In this document: positions 44,341-52,610 of the stretch, one piece after another
Layout: each line of letters begins with the position of its first letter
How positions within the stretch are numbered: position 1 is the stretch's first letter
Assembly (NCBI RefSeq): GCF_008705135.1
Contig: NZ_CP023694.1
Location: forward strand, 5,747,001 to 5,811,000
Direction of reading: 5' to 3'
Origin: Streptomyces coeruleorubidus
GTDB lineage: Bacteria; Actinomycetota; Actinomycetes; Streptomycetales; Streptomycetaceae
DNA length: 64,000 nt
Notes under the pieces: generated by a model
What the model saw: the letters and a program-made list of their open reading frames with translations, nothing else
Databases searched by the model: none
What the model was told of the DNA's origin: nothing
Program-made: the position numbers and the translations under genes

Positions 44341-44700
44341 ATGGCTGAAACACGGCGACGACTGCGTTCGAGCACGGTGGTGCTGGGCGGCATGGGTGTC
44401 CTCGCGGCGGCCCTGTCCGCGTGCGGCTCCGACCCGGACCGCCGCTGCGTGGACCGGGACAGCTACGACTACCTCAACGGCTACAAGATCGTCGCCGACA
44501 AGAACTGCAAGTCCGGCTCCTCGTCCTCCTCCTACGGCAAGGGCCGCAAGAAGACCGGCAAGACGGCCACCACGAACGCCGACTGGTACTACGACGCCGA
44601 CGTCAGCGGCCGCTACGCCGACAACGGCACCTTCAGCCGCAGCGAGGCCGTCGACCGGGGCGGCTTCGGCTGCTCGGGCTCCGGCAGCGGCGGCGGCTGA
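44341..44700 (+). CDS. Small Cys-containing lipoprotein (YgiB-like role)
   Basis: 119 residues, ATG 44341 with ggaga upstream. Lipobox LSAC (Cys28) after a short hydrophobic stretch. The mature part has pairs of Cys and Asp/Tyr-rich segments (RRCVDRDSYDYLNGYKIVADKNC) and a Ser/Gly-rich end. The next gene, 16 bases downstream, is a glutathionylspermidine-synthase-like ligase; in E. coli a lipoprotein (YgiB) is likewise paired with such a ligase (YgiC), so a common envelope function is suggested. No direct sequence similarity is claimed. Confidence 0.75.
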   Translation: MAETRRRLRSSTVVLGGMGVLAAALSACGSDPDRRCVDRDSYDYLNGYKIVADKNCKSGSSSSSYGKGRKKTGKTATTNADWYYDADVSGRYADNGTFSRSEAVDRGGFGCSGSGSGGG

Positions 44701-44716
44701 CCGGGGTCGTACGCAC

Positions 44717-45898
44717 ATGGAACGCCACACCATCACCCCGCGCCCCGGCTGGCAGCAGACCGTCGAGGAACAGGGCCTGATCTACCCCCTGACCCGCTAC
44801 CCCGACGACTCCCTGCGCCCCTACTGGGACGAAAGCGCCTACTACGTCTTCACCCTTCCGGAGATCGAGGCCCTGGAAGAGGTCGTCGAGGAACTCCACC
44901 GCATGTGCCTGGCGGCGGCCGGCCACATCGTCGCCGAGGACCGCTTCGCGGACCTGGGCATCACCGACCCCCGCGTGGCCCGCACGGTCGCCGAGTCCTG
45001 GCACCGCCGCGCCGAACTCCCCTCCGTCTACGGCCGTTTCGACCTCCGCTACGACGGCACCGGCCCGGCCAGACTCCTGGAGTACAACGCCGACACCCCC
45101 ACCTCACTGGTGGAGGCCGCGTCCCCCCAGTGGTTCTGGATGGAGGACCGCTTCCCCGGCGCCGACCAGTGGAACTCCCTCCACGAACGCCTGATCGACG
45201 CCTGGCGGAAACAGGCCGCCCTGCTCCCGCCGGGCAGCCCGCTCTACTTCGCGTACTCCTCGGCCGACGAACTCGGCGAGGACATGATGACGGTCGCCTA
45301 CCTCAAGGAGACAGCCGAGCAGGCGGGCATGGAGACCGACTGGATCGCCATGGAGGAGATCGGCTGGGACCGTCTCTCCGGCCGCTTCGTCGACAACCGG
45401 CTCCGCTTCATCCGGAGCATCTTCAAGCTCTACCCCTGGGAGTGGCTCACCACCGACCGCTTCGCCGACCACGTCCTGGACACCCTCGACAACGGCGGCG
45501 GCACCGGCTCCACCCTCTGGATCGAGCCGGCCTGGAAAATGCTCCTCAGCAACAAGGCGCTCCTGGCCATCCTCTGGGAGCTGTATCCCGGCCACCCCAA
45601 TCTCCTCCCGGCCTACCTGGACGGCCCCCGCGACCTGTCTTCCGAGGGATGGGTGGCCAAGCCCCTCCTGGGCCGAGAGGGCGCGGGCGTCACGATCCAC
45701 GAGCCCGGATCCGACCCCGTCCTCCGCGACGAACCCTGCTGCTACCAGCAACTGGCCCCCCTGCCCGACTTCGACGGCAACCGCGTGGTCCTGGGCGCCT
45801 GGGTGGTCGAAAACGAGTCGGCGGGCCTGGGCATCCGAGAGTCCTCGGGCCTGATCACGGACGAGTACGCCCGCTTCCTGCCCCACGTGATCCTTTAG
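44717..45898 (+). CDS. Glutathionylspermidine-synthase-family ATP-grasp ligase (YgiC-like)
   Basis: 393 residues, ATG 44717. Member of the GspS/YgiC/YjfC ATP-grasp group: ITPRPGWQQTVEEQGL (start), YGRFDLRYDG (about 108-117), LLEYNADTPTSLVEA (about 123-137), WIEPAWKMLLSNKALL, WVAKPLLGREGAGV (about 313-326) and the C-terminal segment VVENESAGLGIRESSGLIT. It probably makes an amide bond with ATP; the substrates are unknown, and there is no amidase domain. Coupled to the lipoprotein. Confidence 0.88.
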   Translation: MERHTITPRPGWQQTVEEQGLIYPLTRYPDDSLRPYWDESAYYVFTLPEIEALEEVVEELHRMCLAAAGHIVAEDRFADLGITDPRVARTVAESWHRRAELPSVYGRFDLRYDGTGPARLLEYNADTPTSLVEAASPQWFWMEDRFPGADQWNSLHERLIDAWRKQAALLPPGSPLYFAYSSADELGEDMMTVAYLKETAEQAGMETDWIAMEEIGWDRLSGRFVDNRLRFIRSIFKLYPWEWLTTDRFADHVLDTLDNGGGTGSTLWIEPAWKMLLSNKALLAILWELYPGHPNLLPAYLDGPRDLSSEGWVAKPLLGREGAGVTIHEPGSDPVLRDEPCCYQQLAPLPDFDGNRVVLGAWVVENESAGLGIRESSGLITDEYARFLPHVIL

Positions 45899-45921
45899 GC
45901 CAGGGCCGGGGGCACGTCTCT

Positions 45922-45992
45922 CAGGGGCGCGGGGCTGTGACATATGCGGCTCCGCCGCGTGGGCGCGACCAGCCACAACGCACCCGCACCCG
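45922..45992. repeat. Dispersed Streptomyces-type intergenic repeat (candidate)
   Basis: Starts aggggcgcggggctgtgaca, contains a gcggc/gccgc hairpin and ends with a gcgcgaccagccacaacgca stretch. I recognise this wording as typical of repeats found between genes in many Streptomyces genomes. It lies 24 bases after the ligase stop and may act as a terminator. Only one copy is in this window. Confidence 0.5.
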
Positions 45993-46046
45993 GCAACGCT
46001 CACCAACCCGGCAGACGCTTCCCCGACCCAGCCGGTAGGCTGATCG

Positions 46047-46123
46047 CCGGGCCGTGACTGGCGCGCTGGGATGGACAAACCATCGGGGAGCGGCCCGAGC
46101 AGAGAGTGCCGTGCGCCTGGGCC
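46047..46123 (+). promoter_or_regulatory. ZTP riboswitch (pfl motif) in the glyA leader
   Basis: Reads as a complete pfl motif: P1 arms cgggccg (46048-46054) and cggcccg (46091-46097); between them GTGACTGGCG (46055-46064 region), a hairpin atgg/ccat (46071-46074 / 46080-46083) and the conserved CGGGGAGCG; then the downstream CGCCTGGGC (46114-46122), whose cgcc can pair with ggcg of the first loop to close the pseudoknot. The class binds ZTP/ZMP, a signal of low 10-formyl-THF, and usually switches on one-carbon genes. It ends 39 bases before the glyA ATG. Confidence 0.93.
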
Positions 46124-46161
46124 GTACCGTGAACGCTGAACGCAACGTCCGGAGGTCCCAC

Positions 46162-47610
46162 ATGCCAGCCGAGCCCCTCTCCACCGCTTCCACCGCCTAC
46201 CGCGCCGCCCTCGACGTCATCCGCGCCGTGGAGCCACGCGTAGCCGACGCCATCGGCCAGGAAGTCGCCGACCAGCGCGAGATGCTCAAGCTGATCGCCT
46301 CGGAGAACTACGCCTCCCCGGCCACGCTGCTGGCGATGGGCAACTGGTTCAGCGACAAGTACGCCGAGGGCACCATCGGCCGCCGCTTCTACGCCGGCTG
46401 CCGCAACGTCGACACCGTCGAGTCCCTCGCCGCCGAGCACGCCAAGGAACTCTTCGGCGCCCGCCACGCCTACGTCCAGCCGCACTCCGGCATCGACGCC
46501 AACCTCGTCGCCTTCTGGTCGGTCCTCGCCCAGCGCGTCGAGGTCCCGGCCCTGGAGAAGGCCGGTGCCCGTCAGGTCAACGACCTCTCCGAGGCCGACT
46601 GGGCGGAGCTGCGCCGCGCCTTCGGCAACCAGCGCATGCTCGGCATGTCCCTGGACGCGGGCGGCCACCTCACCCACGGCTTCCGCCCGAACATCTCCGG
46701 CAAGATGTTCGACCAGCGCTCCTACGGCACGGACCCGGCCACCGGCCTCATCGACTACGAGGCCCTGCGCACCTCCGCCCGCGAGTTCAAGCCGCTGATC
46801 ATCGTCGCGGGCTACTCGGCCTACCCCCGCCTGGTGAACTTCCGGATCATGCGCGAGATCGCCGACGAGGTCGGCGCCACGCTCATGGTGGACATGGCGC
46901 ACTTCGCCGGCCTGGTCGCGGGCAAGGTCCTGACCGGCGACTTCGACCCGGTCCCGCACGCCCAGATCGTGACGACGACCACCCACAAGTCGCTGCGCGG
47001 CCCCCGCGGCGGCATGGTCCTGTGCGACGACTCGCTCAAGGACCAGGTCGACCGCGGCTGCCCCATGGTCCTCGGAGGCCCGCTCCCGCACGTCATGGCC
47101 GCCAAGGCCGTCGCCCTCGCGGAGGCCCGCCAGGAGTCCTTCCGCGACTACGCCCAGCGCATCGTCGACAACTCCCGCGCCCTCGCCGAAGGCCTGATGC
47201 GCCGCGGCGCGACCCTCGTGACCGGCGGCACGGACAACCACCTGAACCTGATCGACGTCGCCTCCTCCTACGGCCTCACCGGCCGCCAGGCCGAGGCCGC
47301 CCTGCTCGATTCGGGCATCGTCACCAACCGCAACGCGATCCCCGCCGACCCGAACGGCGCCTGGTACACCTCCGGCATCCGCATCGGCACCCCGGCCCTG
47401 ACCACCCGCGGCCTCGGTACGGCGGAGATGGACGAGGTCGCGGCCCTGATCGACCGCGTCCTCACCACCACGGAGCCGGGCACCACCAAGTCGGGCGCCC
47501 CCTCCAAGGCGGCCCACGTCCTCGACGCGAAGATCGCCGACGAGATCAGCCACAGGGCGACGGACCTGGTGGCGGGCTTCCCGCTCTACCCCGAGATCGA
47601 CCTCGGCTGA
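46162..47610 (+). CDS. glyA: Serine hydroxymethyltransferase
   Basis: 482 residues from ATG 46162 with ccggaggt upstream; the open frame further upstream covers the riboswitch and is not used. PLP enzyme that makes glycine and 5,10-methylene-THF from serine. Visible: LKLIASENYASPATLLAMGNW (about 37-57, substrate and THF contact), YAEGTIGRRFYAGC, MSLDAGGHLTHG, DMAHFAGLVAG (about 244-254) and the PLP Lys276 in TTTTHKSLRGPRGG. It is longer than many GlyA proteins (about 415-430), with an insert near residues 125-150; this longer form is common in actinobacteria as I recall. Expression is controlled by the upstream ZTP riboswitch. Confidence 0.95.
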   Translation: MPAEPLSTASTAYRAALDVIRAVEPRVADAIGQEVADQREMLKLIASENYASPATLLAMGNWFSDKYAEGTIGRRFYAGCRNVDTVESLAAEHAKELFGARHAYVQPHSGIDANLVAFWSVLAQRVEVPALEKAGARQVNDLSEADWAELRRAFGNQRMLGMSLDAGGHLTHGFRPNISGKMFDQRSYGTDPATGLIDYEALRTSAREFKPLIIVAGYSAYPRLVNFRIMREIADEVGATLMVDMAHFAGLVAGKVLTGDFDPVPHAQIVTTTTHKSLRGPRGGMVLCDDSLKDQVDRGCPMVLGGPLPHVMAAKAVALAEARQESFRDYAQRIVDNSRALAEGLMRRGATLVTGGTDNHLNLIDVASSYGLTGRQAEAALLDSGIVTNRNAIPADPNGAWYTSGIRIGTPALTTRGLGTAEMDEVAALIDRVLTTTEPGTTKSGAPSKAAHVLDAKIADEISHRATDLVAGFPLYPEIDLG

Positions 47611-48036
47611 GATCCGCGGGGCTGACCGCGAGCGGGTCCTCGACGCGCTCACCGATGTCAGAACTCCCGGATCGATCAGCTCAGCCAGTGGCTCCTCACG
47701 TGGCGGCGGCCCGGCTTCGCGCCGGGCCGCCGCGCGGCGTATCGCATGACTGCCGCCGAGCCCCGGAACCAGGCCCCCGGCAGCCCACCGGACGCCGCCC
47801 TGCACCGGGCCGGACCCCTCCGCGGCGGACAGGTCACCGGTAGGCCCGCCGGGCACGGGGAGGACTACGCCTCCGGCTCGCCGGCGCGTACGCGTGCGAT
47901 CACCACGGCCTCATCGACGATGCGGCCCCCCCCTCCCGCGTTCTCACACTCTTGTTACACCGCCGAACAGGGATCGGTCCCCACCTGTTTCGGACCAGTT
48001 CCGGATCGCCCCACGGGACCTGAGAGAATGGTGGAC
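47611..48036. other. Intergenic region between glyA and trpS
   Basis: 426 bases without a supported gene. The glyA terminator is at 47703-47733. No T-box motif was found before trpS. A short stretch near 47890-47930 might, on the minus strand, be a remnant of a protein (VIARVRAGEPEA), but this is too short to call. Confidence 0.5.
47703..47733 (+). terminator. Terminator after glyA
   Basis: Arms gcggcggcccggc (47703-47715) and gccgggccgccgc (47721-47733), perfect 13 bp, 5-base loop ttcgc, about 93 bases after the glyA stop. Confidence 0.85.
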
Positions 48037-49050
48037 ATGGCCTCTGACCGACCTCGCGTGCTCTCCGGGATCCAGCCCACCGCCGGCTCGTTCCACCTCG
48101 GCAACTACCTCGGCGCCGTGCGCCAGTGGGTGGCCCTCCAGGAGACCCACGACGCGTTCTACATGGTCGTCGACCTGCACGCGATCACCATCCCGCAGGA
48201 CCCGAAGGACCTGCGCGCCAACACCCGCCTGGCCGCCGCCCAGCTGCTGGCCGCGGGTCTGGACCCGGACCGCTGCACGCTCTTCGTCCAGAGCCACGTC
48301 CCCGAGCACGCGCAGCTCGCCTGGATCATGAACTGCCTCACCGGCTTCGGCGAGGCCGGCCGGATGACCCAGTTCAAGGACAAGGCCGCCAAGCAGGGCG
48401 CCGAGCGCGCCTCCGTCGGCCTGTTCACCTACCCGATCCTCCAGGTCGCGGACATCCTGCTCTACCAGGCGCACGAGGTCCCGGTCGGCGAGGACCAGCG
48501 CCAGCACGTCGAGCTCACCCGCGACCTCGCCGAGCGGTTCAACGGCCGTTTCGGCCAGACCTTCACCGTCCCGAAGCCGTACATCCTCAGGGAGACGGCG
48601 AAGATCTACGACCTCCAGGATCCGTCGATCAAGATGAGCAAGTCGGCGTCCACGCCGAAGGGCCTCATCAACCTCCTCGACGAGCCGAAGGCCACCGCGA
48701 AGAAGGTCAAGAGCGCGGTCACCGACACGGACACGGTGATCCGCTACGACGCCGAGGACAAGCCGGGCATCAGCAACCTCCTCACGATCTACTCGACCCT
48801 CACCGGCGAGACCATCGGTGAACTGGAGGAGAAGTACACGGGCAAGATGTACGGCGCGCTCAAGACGGACCTCGCCGAGGTCATGATCGAGTTCGTGACG
48901 CCGTTCCGCGAGCGCACGCAGCAGTACCTGGACGACCCGGAGACGCTCGACTCGATCCTGGCCAAGGGCGCCGAGAAGGCCCGCGCCGTGGCCGCGGAGA
49001 CCCTCGCGCAGGCGTACGAGAAGGTCGGCTTCCTGCCCGCCAAGCACTGA
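48037..49050 (+). CDS. trpS: Tryptophanyl-tRNA synthetase
   Basis: 337 residues from ATG 48037; an ATG nine bases earlier is possible but less likely. Class I synthetase that charges tRNA-Trp. Visible: GIQPTAGSFHLGNYLGA (11-27, with the HIGH-equivalent HLGN), DLHAIT (Trp pocket), GEAGRMTQFKDKAAK (about 106-120), HEVPVGEDQRQHVELTRDLA and KMSKS (199-203). Length is normal. No T-box or attenuator is visible upstream. The next gene starts 141 bases later. Confidence 0.96.
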   Translation: MASDRPRVLSGIQPTAGSFHLGNYLGAVRQWVALQETHDAFYMVVDLHAITIPQDPKDLRANTRLAAAQLLAAGLDPDRCTLFVQSHVPEHAQLAWIMNCLTGFGEAGRMTQFKDKAAKQGAERASVGLFTYPILQVADILLYQAHEVPVGEDQRQHVELTRDLAERFNGRFGQTFTVPKPYILRETAKIYDLQDPSIKMSKSASTPKGLINLLDEPKATAKKVKSAVTDTDTVIRYDAEDKPGISNLLTIYSTLTGETIGELEEKYTGKMYGALKTDLAEVMIEFVTPFRERTQQYLDDPETLDSILAKGAEKARAVAAETLAQAYEKVGFLPAKH

Positions 49051-49191
49051 ACCCGCTCCCGCGCACAGCCGTACCACCGAACAGCGCTGTACATCACTTC
49101 GGTTGCGCCTGCCTGTAACCGGGTCGTGGCCGTACAGTCGATATCCGGGTGGTCGTATCAGCGACCCGCGAACTTGACGACAGGAGACGAC

Positions 49192-49770
49192 GTGGGGACC
49201 GTAACGATCGGTGTCTCGATCGCGGTCCCGGAGCCTCACGGCAGCCGGCTTCAGCAGCTGCGCGCGGGCTTCGGCGACGCCGCGGCTCACGGCATTCCCA
49301 CGCACGTCACTCTGTTGCCGCCGACGGAGATCGACGAGTCCGCCCTGCCGGCCGTCGAGGCGCATCTGGCCGAGGTCGCCGCGACCGGCCGGCCGTTCCC
49401 GATGCGGCTGTCCGGCACCGGCACGTTCCGGCCCCTGTCGCCGGTGGTGTTCGTCCGGGTCGTCTCGGGTGCGGAGGCCTGCACCCGGCTCCAGGAGCAG
49501 GTCCGCGACCCCGCCGGGCCGGTGGTACGCGAACTTCAGTTCCCGTACCACCCGCATGTCACGGTGGCGCACGGCATCGACGAGGCCGCGATGGACCGCG
49601 CCTTCGAGGAGCTCGCCGGCTACGAGGCCGAGTGGCCGTGCACCGGCTTCGCCCTCTACGAGCAGGGCGCCGACGGTGTCTGGCGCAAGCTCCGCGAGTT
49701 CCCCTTCGGCGGCTCGGTGGTCCCGCCCCAGGCCGGGCATGTGGAGCGCGGCTCGGTCCCCACCTGGTGA
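49192..49770 (+). CDS. 2H phosphoesterase (2'-5' RNA ligase family)
   Basis: 192 residues, GTG 49192 with acaggaga upstream. Two HxT motifs make the active site of the 2H family: PTHVTLLPP (His38, Thr40) and HPHVTVAHG (His122, Thr124), set about 84 residues apart. These proteins hydrolyse cyclic phosphodiesters in RNA ends or nucleotides; the substrate here is unknown. Just after trpS, same strand; no clear functional link. Confidence 0.85.
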   Translation: MGTVTIGVSIAVPEPHGSRLQQLRAGFGDAAAHGIPTHVTLLPPTEIDESALPAVEAHLAEVAATGRPFPMRLSGTGTFRPLSPVVFVRVVSGAEACTRLQEQVRDPAGPVVRELQFPYHPHVTVAHGIDEAAMDRAFEELAGYEAEWPCTGFALYEQGADGVWRKLREFPFGGSVVPPQAGHVERGSVPTW

Positions 49771-49782
49771 TCCGCCCGTAGG

Positions 49783-50538
49783 TCAGACCGGCAGGCGCCG
49801 GAACACCCCCCGCGGCAGGTGCCGCAGCGCCGCCATCACCACGCGCAGCGCGCCCGGCACCCACACCGTCTCCGAGCGGCGGCGCAGCCCCAGCTCGACC
49901 GCCGTCGCGACCGCCTCGGGCGTGGTCGCGAGGGGCGCCTCGGGCAGGCCGGCGGTCATCCGCGTCCGGACGAAGCCGGGGCGTACGACCATGACGTGCA
50001 CGCCCGTGCCGTGCAGCGCGTCGCCCAGGCCCTGCGCGAAGGCGTCGAGGCCGGCCTTGCTGGAGCCGTAGATGAAGTTCGCGCGGCGGGCCCGCTCGCC
50101 CGCGACGGAGGACATGACGACCAGCGAGCCGTGCCCCTGGGACTGGAGCGCGCGGGCGCACACCAGTCCCGCCGAGACCGCGCCGGTGTAGTTGGTCTGC
50201 GCGACCCGCACCGCCGCCTCCGGCTCCCGCTCGTCGCGGGCCTGGTCGCCGAGGAGGCCGAAGGCGAGCAGCACCATGTCGATGTCGCCCTCGGCGAAGA
50301 CCTTGCCGAGCACGGCCTCGTGGGAGGTGGGGTCGAGCGCGTCGAAGGCGACGGTGTGCACGTCGGCCCCGAGTCCGCGCAACTGCCCGGCAGCCGCTTC
50401 CAGGGCGGGCGAGGGGCGGCCGGCCAGCCAGACCGTGCGGGTGCGGCGGGCGATCAGCCGGCGGGCGGTGGCCAGCGCGATCTCCGACGTCCCGCCGAGG
50501 ACGAGCAGGGACTGGGGGAGACCGAAGGCGTCCTTCAT
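49783..50538 (-). CDS. dprE2: Decaprenylphosphoryl-2-keto-ribose reductase
   Basis: 251 residues, short-chain dehydrogenase/reductase. Visible: the NAD(P) motif LVLGGTSEIALATARRL (about 12-28; the GGTSEI form is typical for DprE2), LAFGLLGDQ, catalytic Ser-Tyr-Lys in VMSSVAGERARRANFIYGSSKAGL (split as SSVAG / YGSSKAG), and VVRPGFVRTRM. DprE2 reduces the 2-keto product of DprE1 to give decaprenylphosphoryl-arabinose. It follows dprE1 on the minus strand after 34 bases, which together with the PAP2-UbiA-GtrA genes supports the call. Confidence 0.9.
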   Translation of the reverse strand: MKDAFGLPQSLLVLGGTSEIALATARRLIARRTRTVWLAGRPSPALEAAAGQLRGLGADVHTVAFDALDPTSHEAVLGKVFAEGDIDMVLLAFGLLGDQARDEREPEAAVRVAQTNYTGAVSAGLVCARALQSQGHGSLVVMSSVAGERARRANFIYGSSKAGLDAFAQGLGDALHGTGVHVMVVRPGFVRTRMTAGLPEAPLATTPEAVATAVELGLRRRSETVWVPGALRVVMAALRHLPRGVFRRLPV

Positions 50539-50572
50539 GACAGCTCCTAGAGGTTGCCTGGTGTGCCTGTGC

Positions 50573-51955
50573 CTAGAGGCCGAGGCGGCGGGACAGGTCG
50601 GACGTGAAGACCCCGTGCGGATCCAGTTCCGCGCGCAGGGTCCGGAATTCGTCCAGCCGCGGGTACATGGCCGCGAGCAGTTCCGGGCGCAGCCGGGCGT
50701 CCTTGGCGAGGTAGACGCGTCCGCCGGCGGTGGCGACCTCCTCGTCGAGTTCGTCGAGGAACGCGCCGAGGCCGGGCAGGCCCGCCGGGATGTCCAGCGC
50801 CAGTGTCCAGCCGGGCACCGGGAAGGACAGCCAGCCCGGGTCGGACTCCCCGAAGCGCTTGAGGACGGCCAGGAAGGACGGGCAGCGGCGTTCGGAGATG
50901 CGGCGCACGATGCGGCGCAGGGCGTCCTCCTGGCCGTAGCCGACGACGAACTGGTACTGCACGAAGCCGCCCCGGCCGTAGACGCGGTTCCAGTGGGGCA
51001 GGCCGTCCAGGGGGTGGAAGAAGGCGGAGAGGCGCTGGAGCCGGCCGGACCGCGTGCGGGGGGCCTTGCGGTACCAGAGCTCGTTGAAGAGGCCCACGGT
51101 CGTGCGGGTGAGCAGGCCCTCGGGGAGGACCGAGGGGGCGGAGGGGAAGCGGGAGGTGCGGAAGGACAGCGGGGCCCGGCGCAGGCGGGCGGGGAGGGCG
51201 TCCAGGGGCGCGTGGTCGCCGCGGGTGAGGACTGCGCGGCCGGTGGACGCGCCCCGGGCCAGCAGGTCGATCCAGGCGACCGAGTAGCGATAGCGGTGGT
51301 CGGTGGCGGCCAGCCGGGCCATCAGGTCGTCGAGGTCCGCCGCGCGTTCGGTGTCGACCGACATCAGCGAGGTCTCGACCGGCTGGAGCCGGATCGTCGC
51401 GGTGAGGATCACGCCGGTCAGTCCCATGCCGCCCGCGGTGGCGTCGAACAGGGGCGTGCGGGGGATCACCGTGCGGATCTCGCCGTCGGCGGTGAGCAGT
51501 TCGAAGGCCACCACGTGCCGCGAGAAGGAGCCCGAGACATGGTGGTTCTTGCCGTGGATGTCGGCGCCGATCGCCCCGCCGACGGTGACGTAGCGCGTGC
51601 CGGGGGTGACCGGCACGAACCAGCCGAGCGGCAGCAGCACCTCCATCAGCCGGTGCAGGGAGACGCCCGCGTCGCACAGCACGGTGCCGCCGTCGGCGTC
51701 GATCGCGTGCACGCGGTCCAGACCCGTCATGTCGAGCACGGACCCGCCCGCGTTCTGCGCCGCGTCCCCGTACGCCCGGCCCAGGCCCCGGGGGATCCCG
51801 CCGCGGGCCCCGCAGTCGCGGACGGCCGCCGCGGCCTCTTCGTAGGTCTGCGGGCGGATCAGCCAGGCGGCGGTGGGAGCGGTGCGGCCCCAACCGGTGA
51901 CGGTGGTGTGCTCCAAGCCCATGACGTCCGGGGCGGAATCGGTGTCGGCAGACAT
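50573..51955 (-). CDS. dprE1: Decaprenylphosphoryl-ribose 2'-epimerase oxidase subunit
   Basis: 460 residues from ATG 51955. VAO-type FAD enzyme that oxidises the ribose 2'-OH of decaprenylphosphoryl-ribose. Visible: FAD-binding GIPRGLGRAYGDAAQNAGG (about 53-71), TRYVTVGGAIGADIHGKNHH (about 120-139) and active Lys418 in YLAKDA. The region PGWTLALDIP (381-390) aligns with the mycobacterial segment that carries Cys387, the target of benzothiazinones; Ala386 takes its place here. An overlapping frame upstream is not used. Divergent from the PAP2 gene with a 133-base control region. Confidence 0.93.
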   Translation of the reverse strand: MSADTDSAPDVMGLEHTTVTGWGRTAPTAAWLIRPQTYEEAAAAVRDCGARGGIPRGLGRAYGDAAQNAGGSVLDMTGLDRVHAIDADGGTVLCDAGVSLHRLMEVLLPLGWFVPVTPGTRYVTVGGAIGADIHGKNHHVSGSFSRHVVAFELLTADGEIRTVIPRTPLFDATAGGMGLTGVILTATIRLQPVETSLMSVDTERAADLDDLMARLAATDHRYRYSVAWIDLLARGASTGRAVLTRGDHAPLDALPARLRRAPLSFRTSRFPSAPSVLPEGLLTRTTVGLFNELWYRKAPRTRSGRLQRLSAFFHPLDGLPHWNRVYGRGGFVQYQFVVGYGQEDALRRIVRRISERRCPSFLAVLKRFGESDPGWLSFPVPGWTLALDIPAGLPGLGAFLDELDEEVATAGGRVYLAKDARLRPELLAAMYPRLDEFRTLRAELDPHGVFTSDLSRRLGL

Positions 51956-52088
51956 GCCCGTGACCGTATCGCCCCACTGTGAGCTATTAGTTCGAGAACA
52001 TGGCATACCTCCCCGAAACGGGTGATTAATGGGATGTCGCTCAATATTGCCGGAGTTCAGGCCAGGTGGGCGTGAACAGTGAGTCCAC

Positions 52089-52610
52089 ATGGACGACCTC
52101 GACGACCTGCACGACATGGATCACCGGATCGTTTCGGCCCTCAGGGCGTGCGGCACCGACCCGCGTGTGGCCGGCGCCGCGCGTGCCCTGTCCTGGGCGG
52201 GGGAACACGCCGCGCTGTGGCTGGCTGCGGGGCTCGCCGGAGCCGCCGTCGACGGCAGGAGACGCGGCGCCTGGCTGCGGGGCACGGCGCTCACCGCGGG
52301 GGCGCACCTCGTCAGCATGGGGGTGAAACGGGTCGTGCGCCGCCCGCGCCCCGCGCACGTCGAGCCCCTGGTGCGCACCGCCGGCCGGCACTCCTTCCCC
52401 AGCTCGCACGCCACGTCCGCCGCTGCCGCCGCCGTCGCCTTCGGCGCCCTGGGGGCGCGTGCCGTCCCGCCGCTCGCCGCCGCCGTGTGCGTCTCGCGGC
52501 TCGTGGTCGGCGTCCACTACCCCTCGGACGTCGCGGCGGGCGCGGCCCTCGGCGCGCTCACGGCCCGGCTCGGCGCCCGCTGGATGAGGGGAGGGGGCCA
52601 CCATGACTGA
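52089..52610 (+). CDS. PAP2-type membrane phosphatase (Rv3807c-like)
   Basis: 173 residues. All three PAP2 signatures are present: KRVVRRPRP (Lys80-Pro88), PSSHATS (104-110; the usual P-S-G-H has Ser) and SRLVVGVHYPSDV (136-148, with His143 and Asp147). Several hydrophobic segments surround them. In mycobacteria a PAP2 protein removes the 5-phosphate from decaprenylphosphoryl-5-phosphoribose between the UbiA and DprE1 steps; the location here fits. The next gene overlaps by 8 bases. Confidence 0.88.
   Translation: MDDLDDLHDMDHRIVSALRACGTDPRVAGAARALSWAGEHAALWLAAGLAGAAVDGRRRGAWLRGTALTAGAHLVSMGVKRVVRRPRPAHVEPLVRTAGRHSFPSSHATSAAAAAVAFGALGARAVPPLAAAVCVSRLVVGVHYPSDVAAGAALGALTARLGARWMRGGGHHD

Noticed and set aside
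46000..47856. 618-residue minus-strand frame opposite glyA
   Set aside because: Shadow of glyA and it would cover the ZTP riboswitch and the glyA terminator.
47734..48036. T-box or attenuator before trpS
   Set aside because: No T-box sequence, no Trp-rich leader peptide and no antiterminator structure were found.
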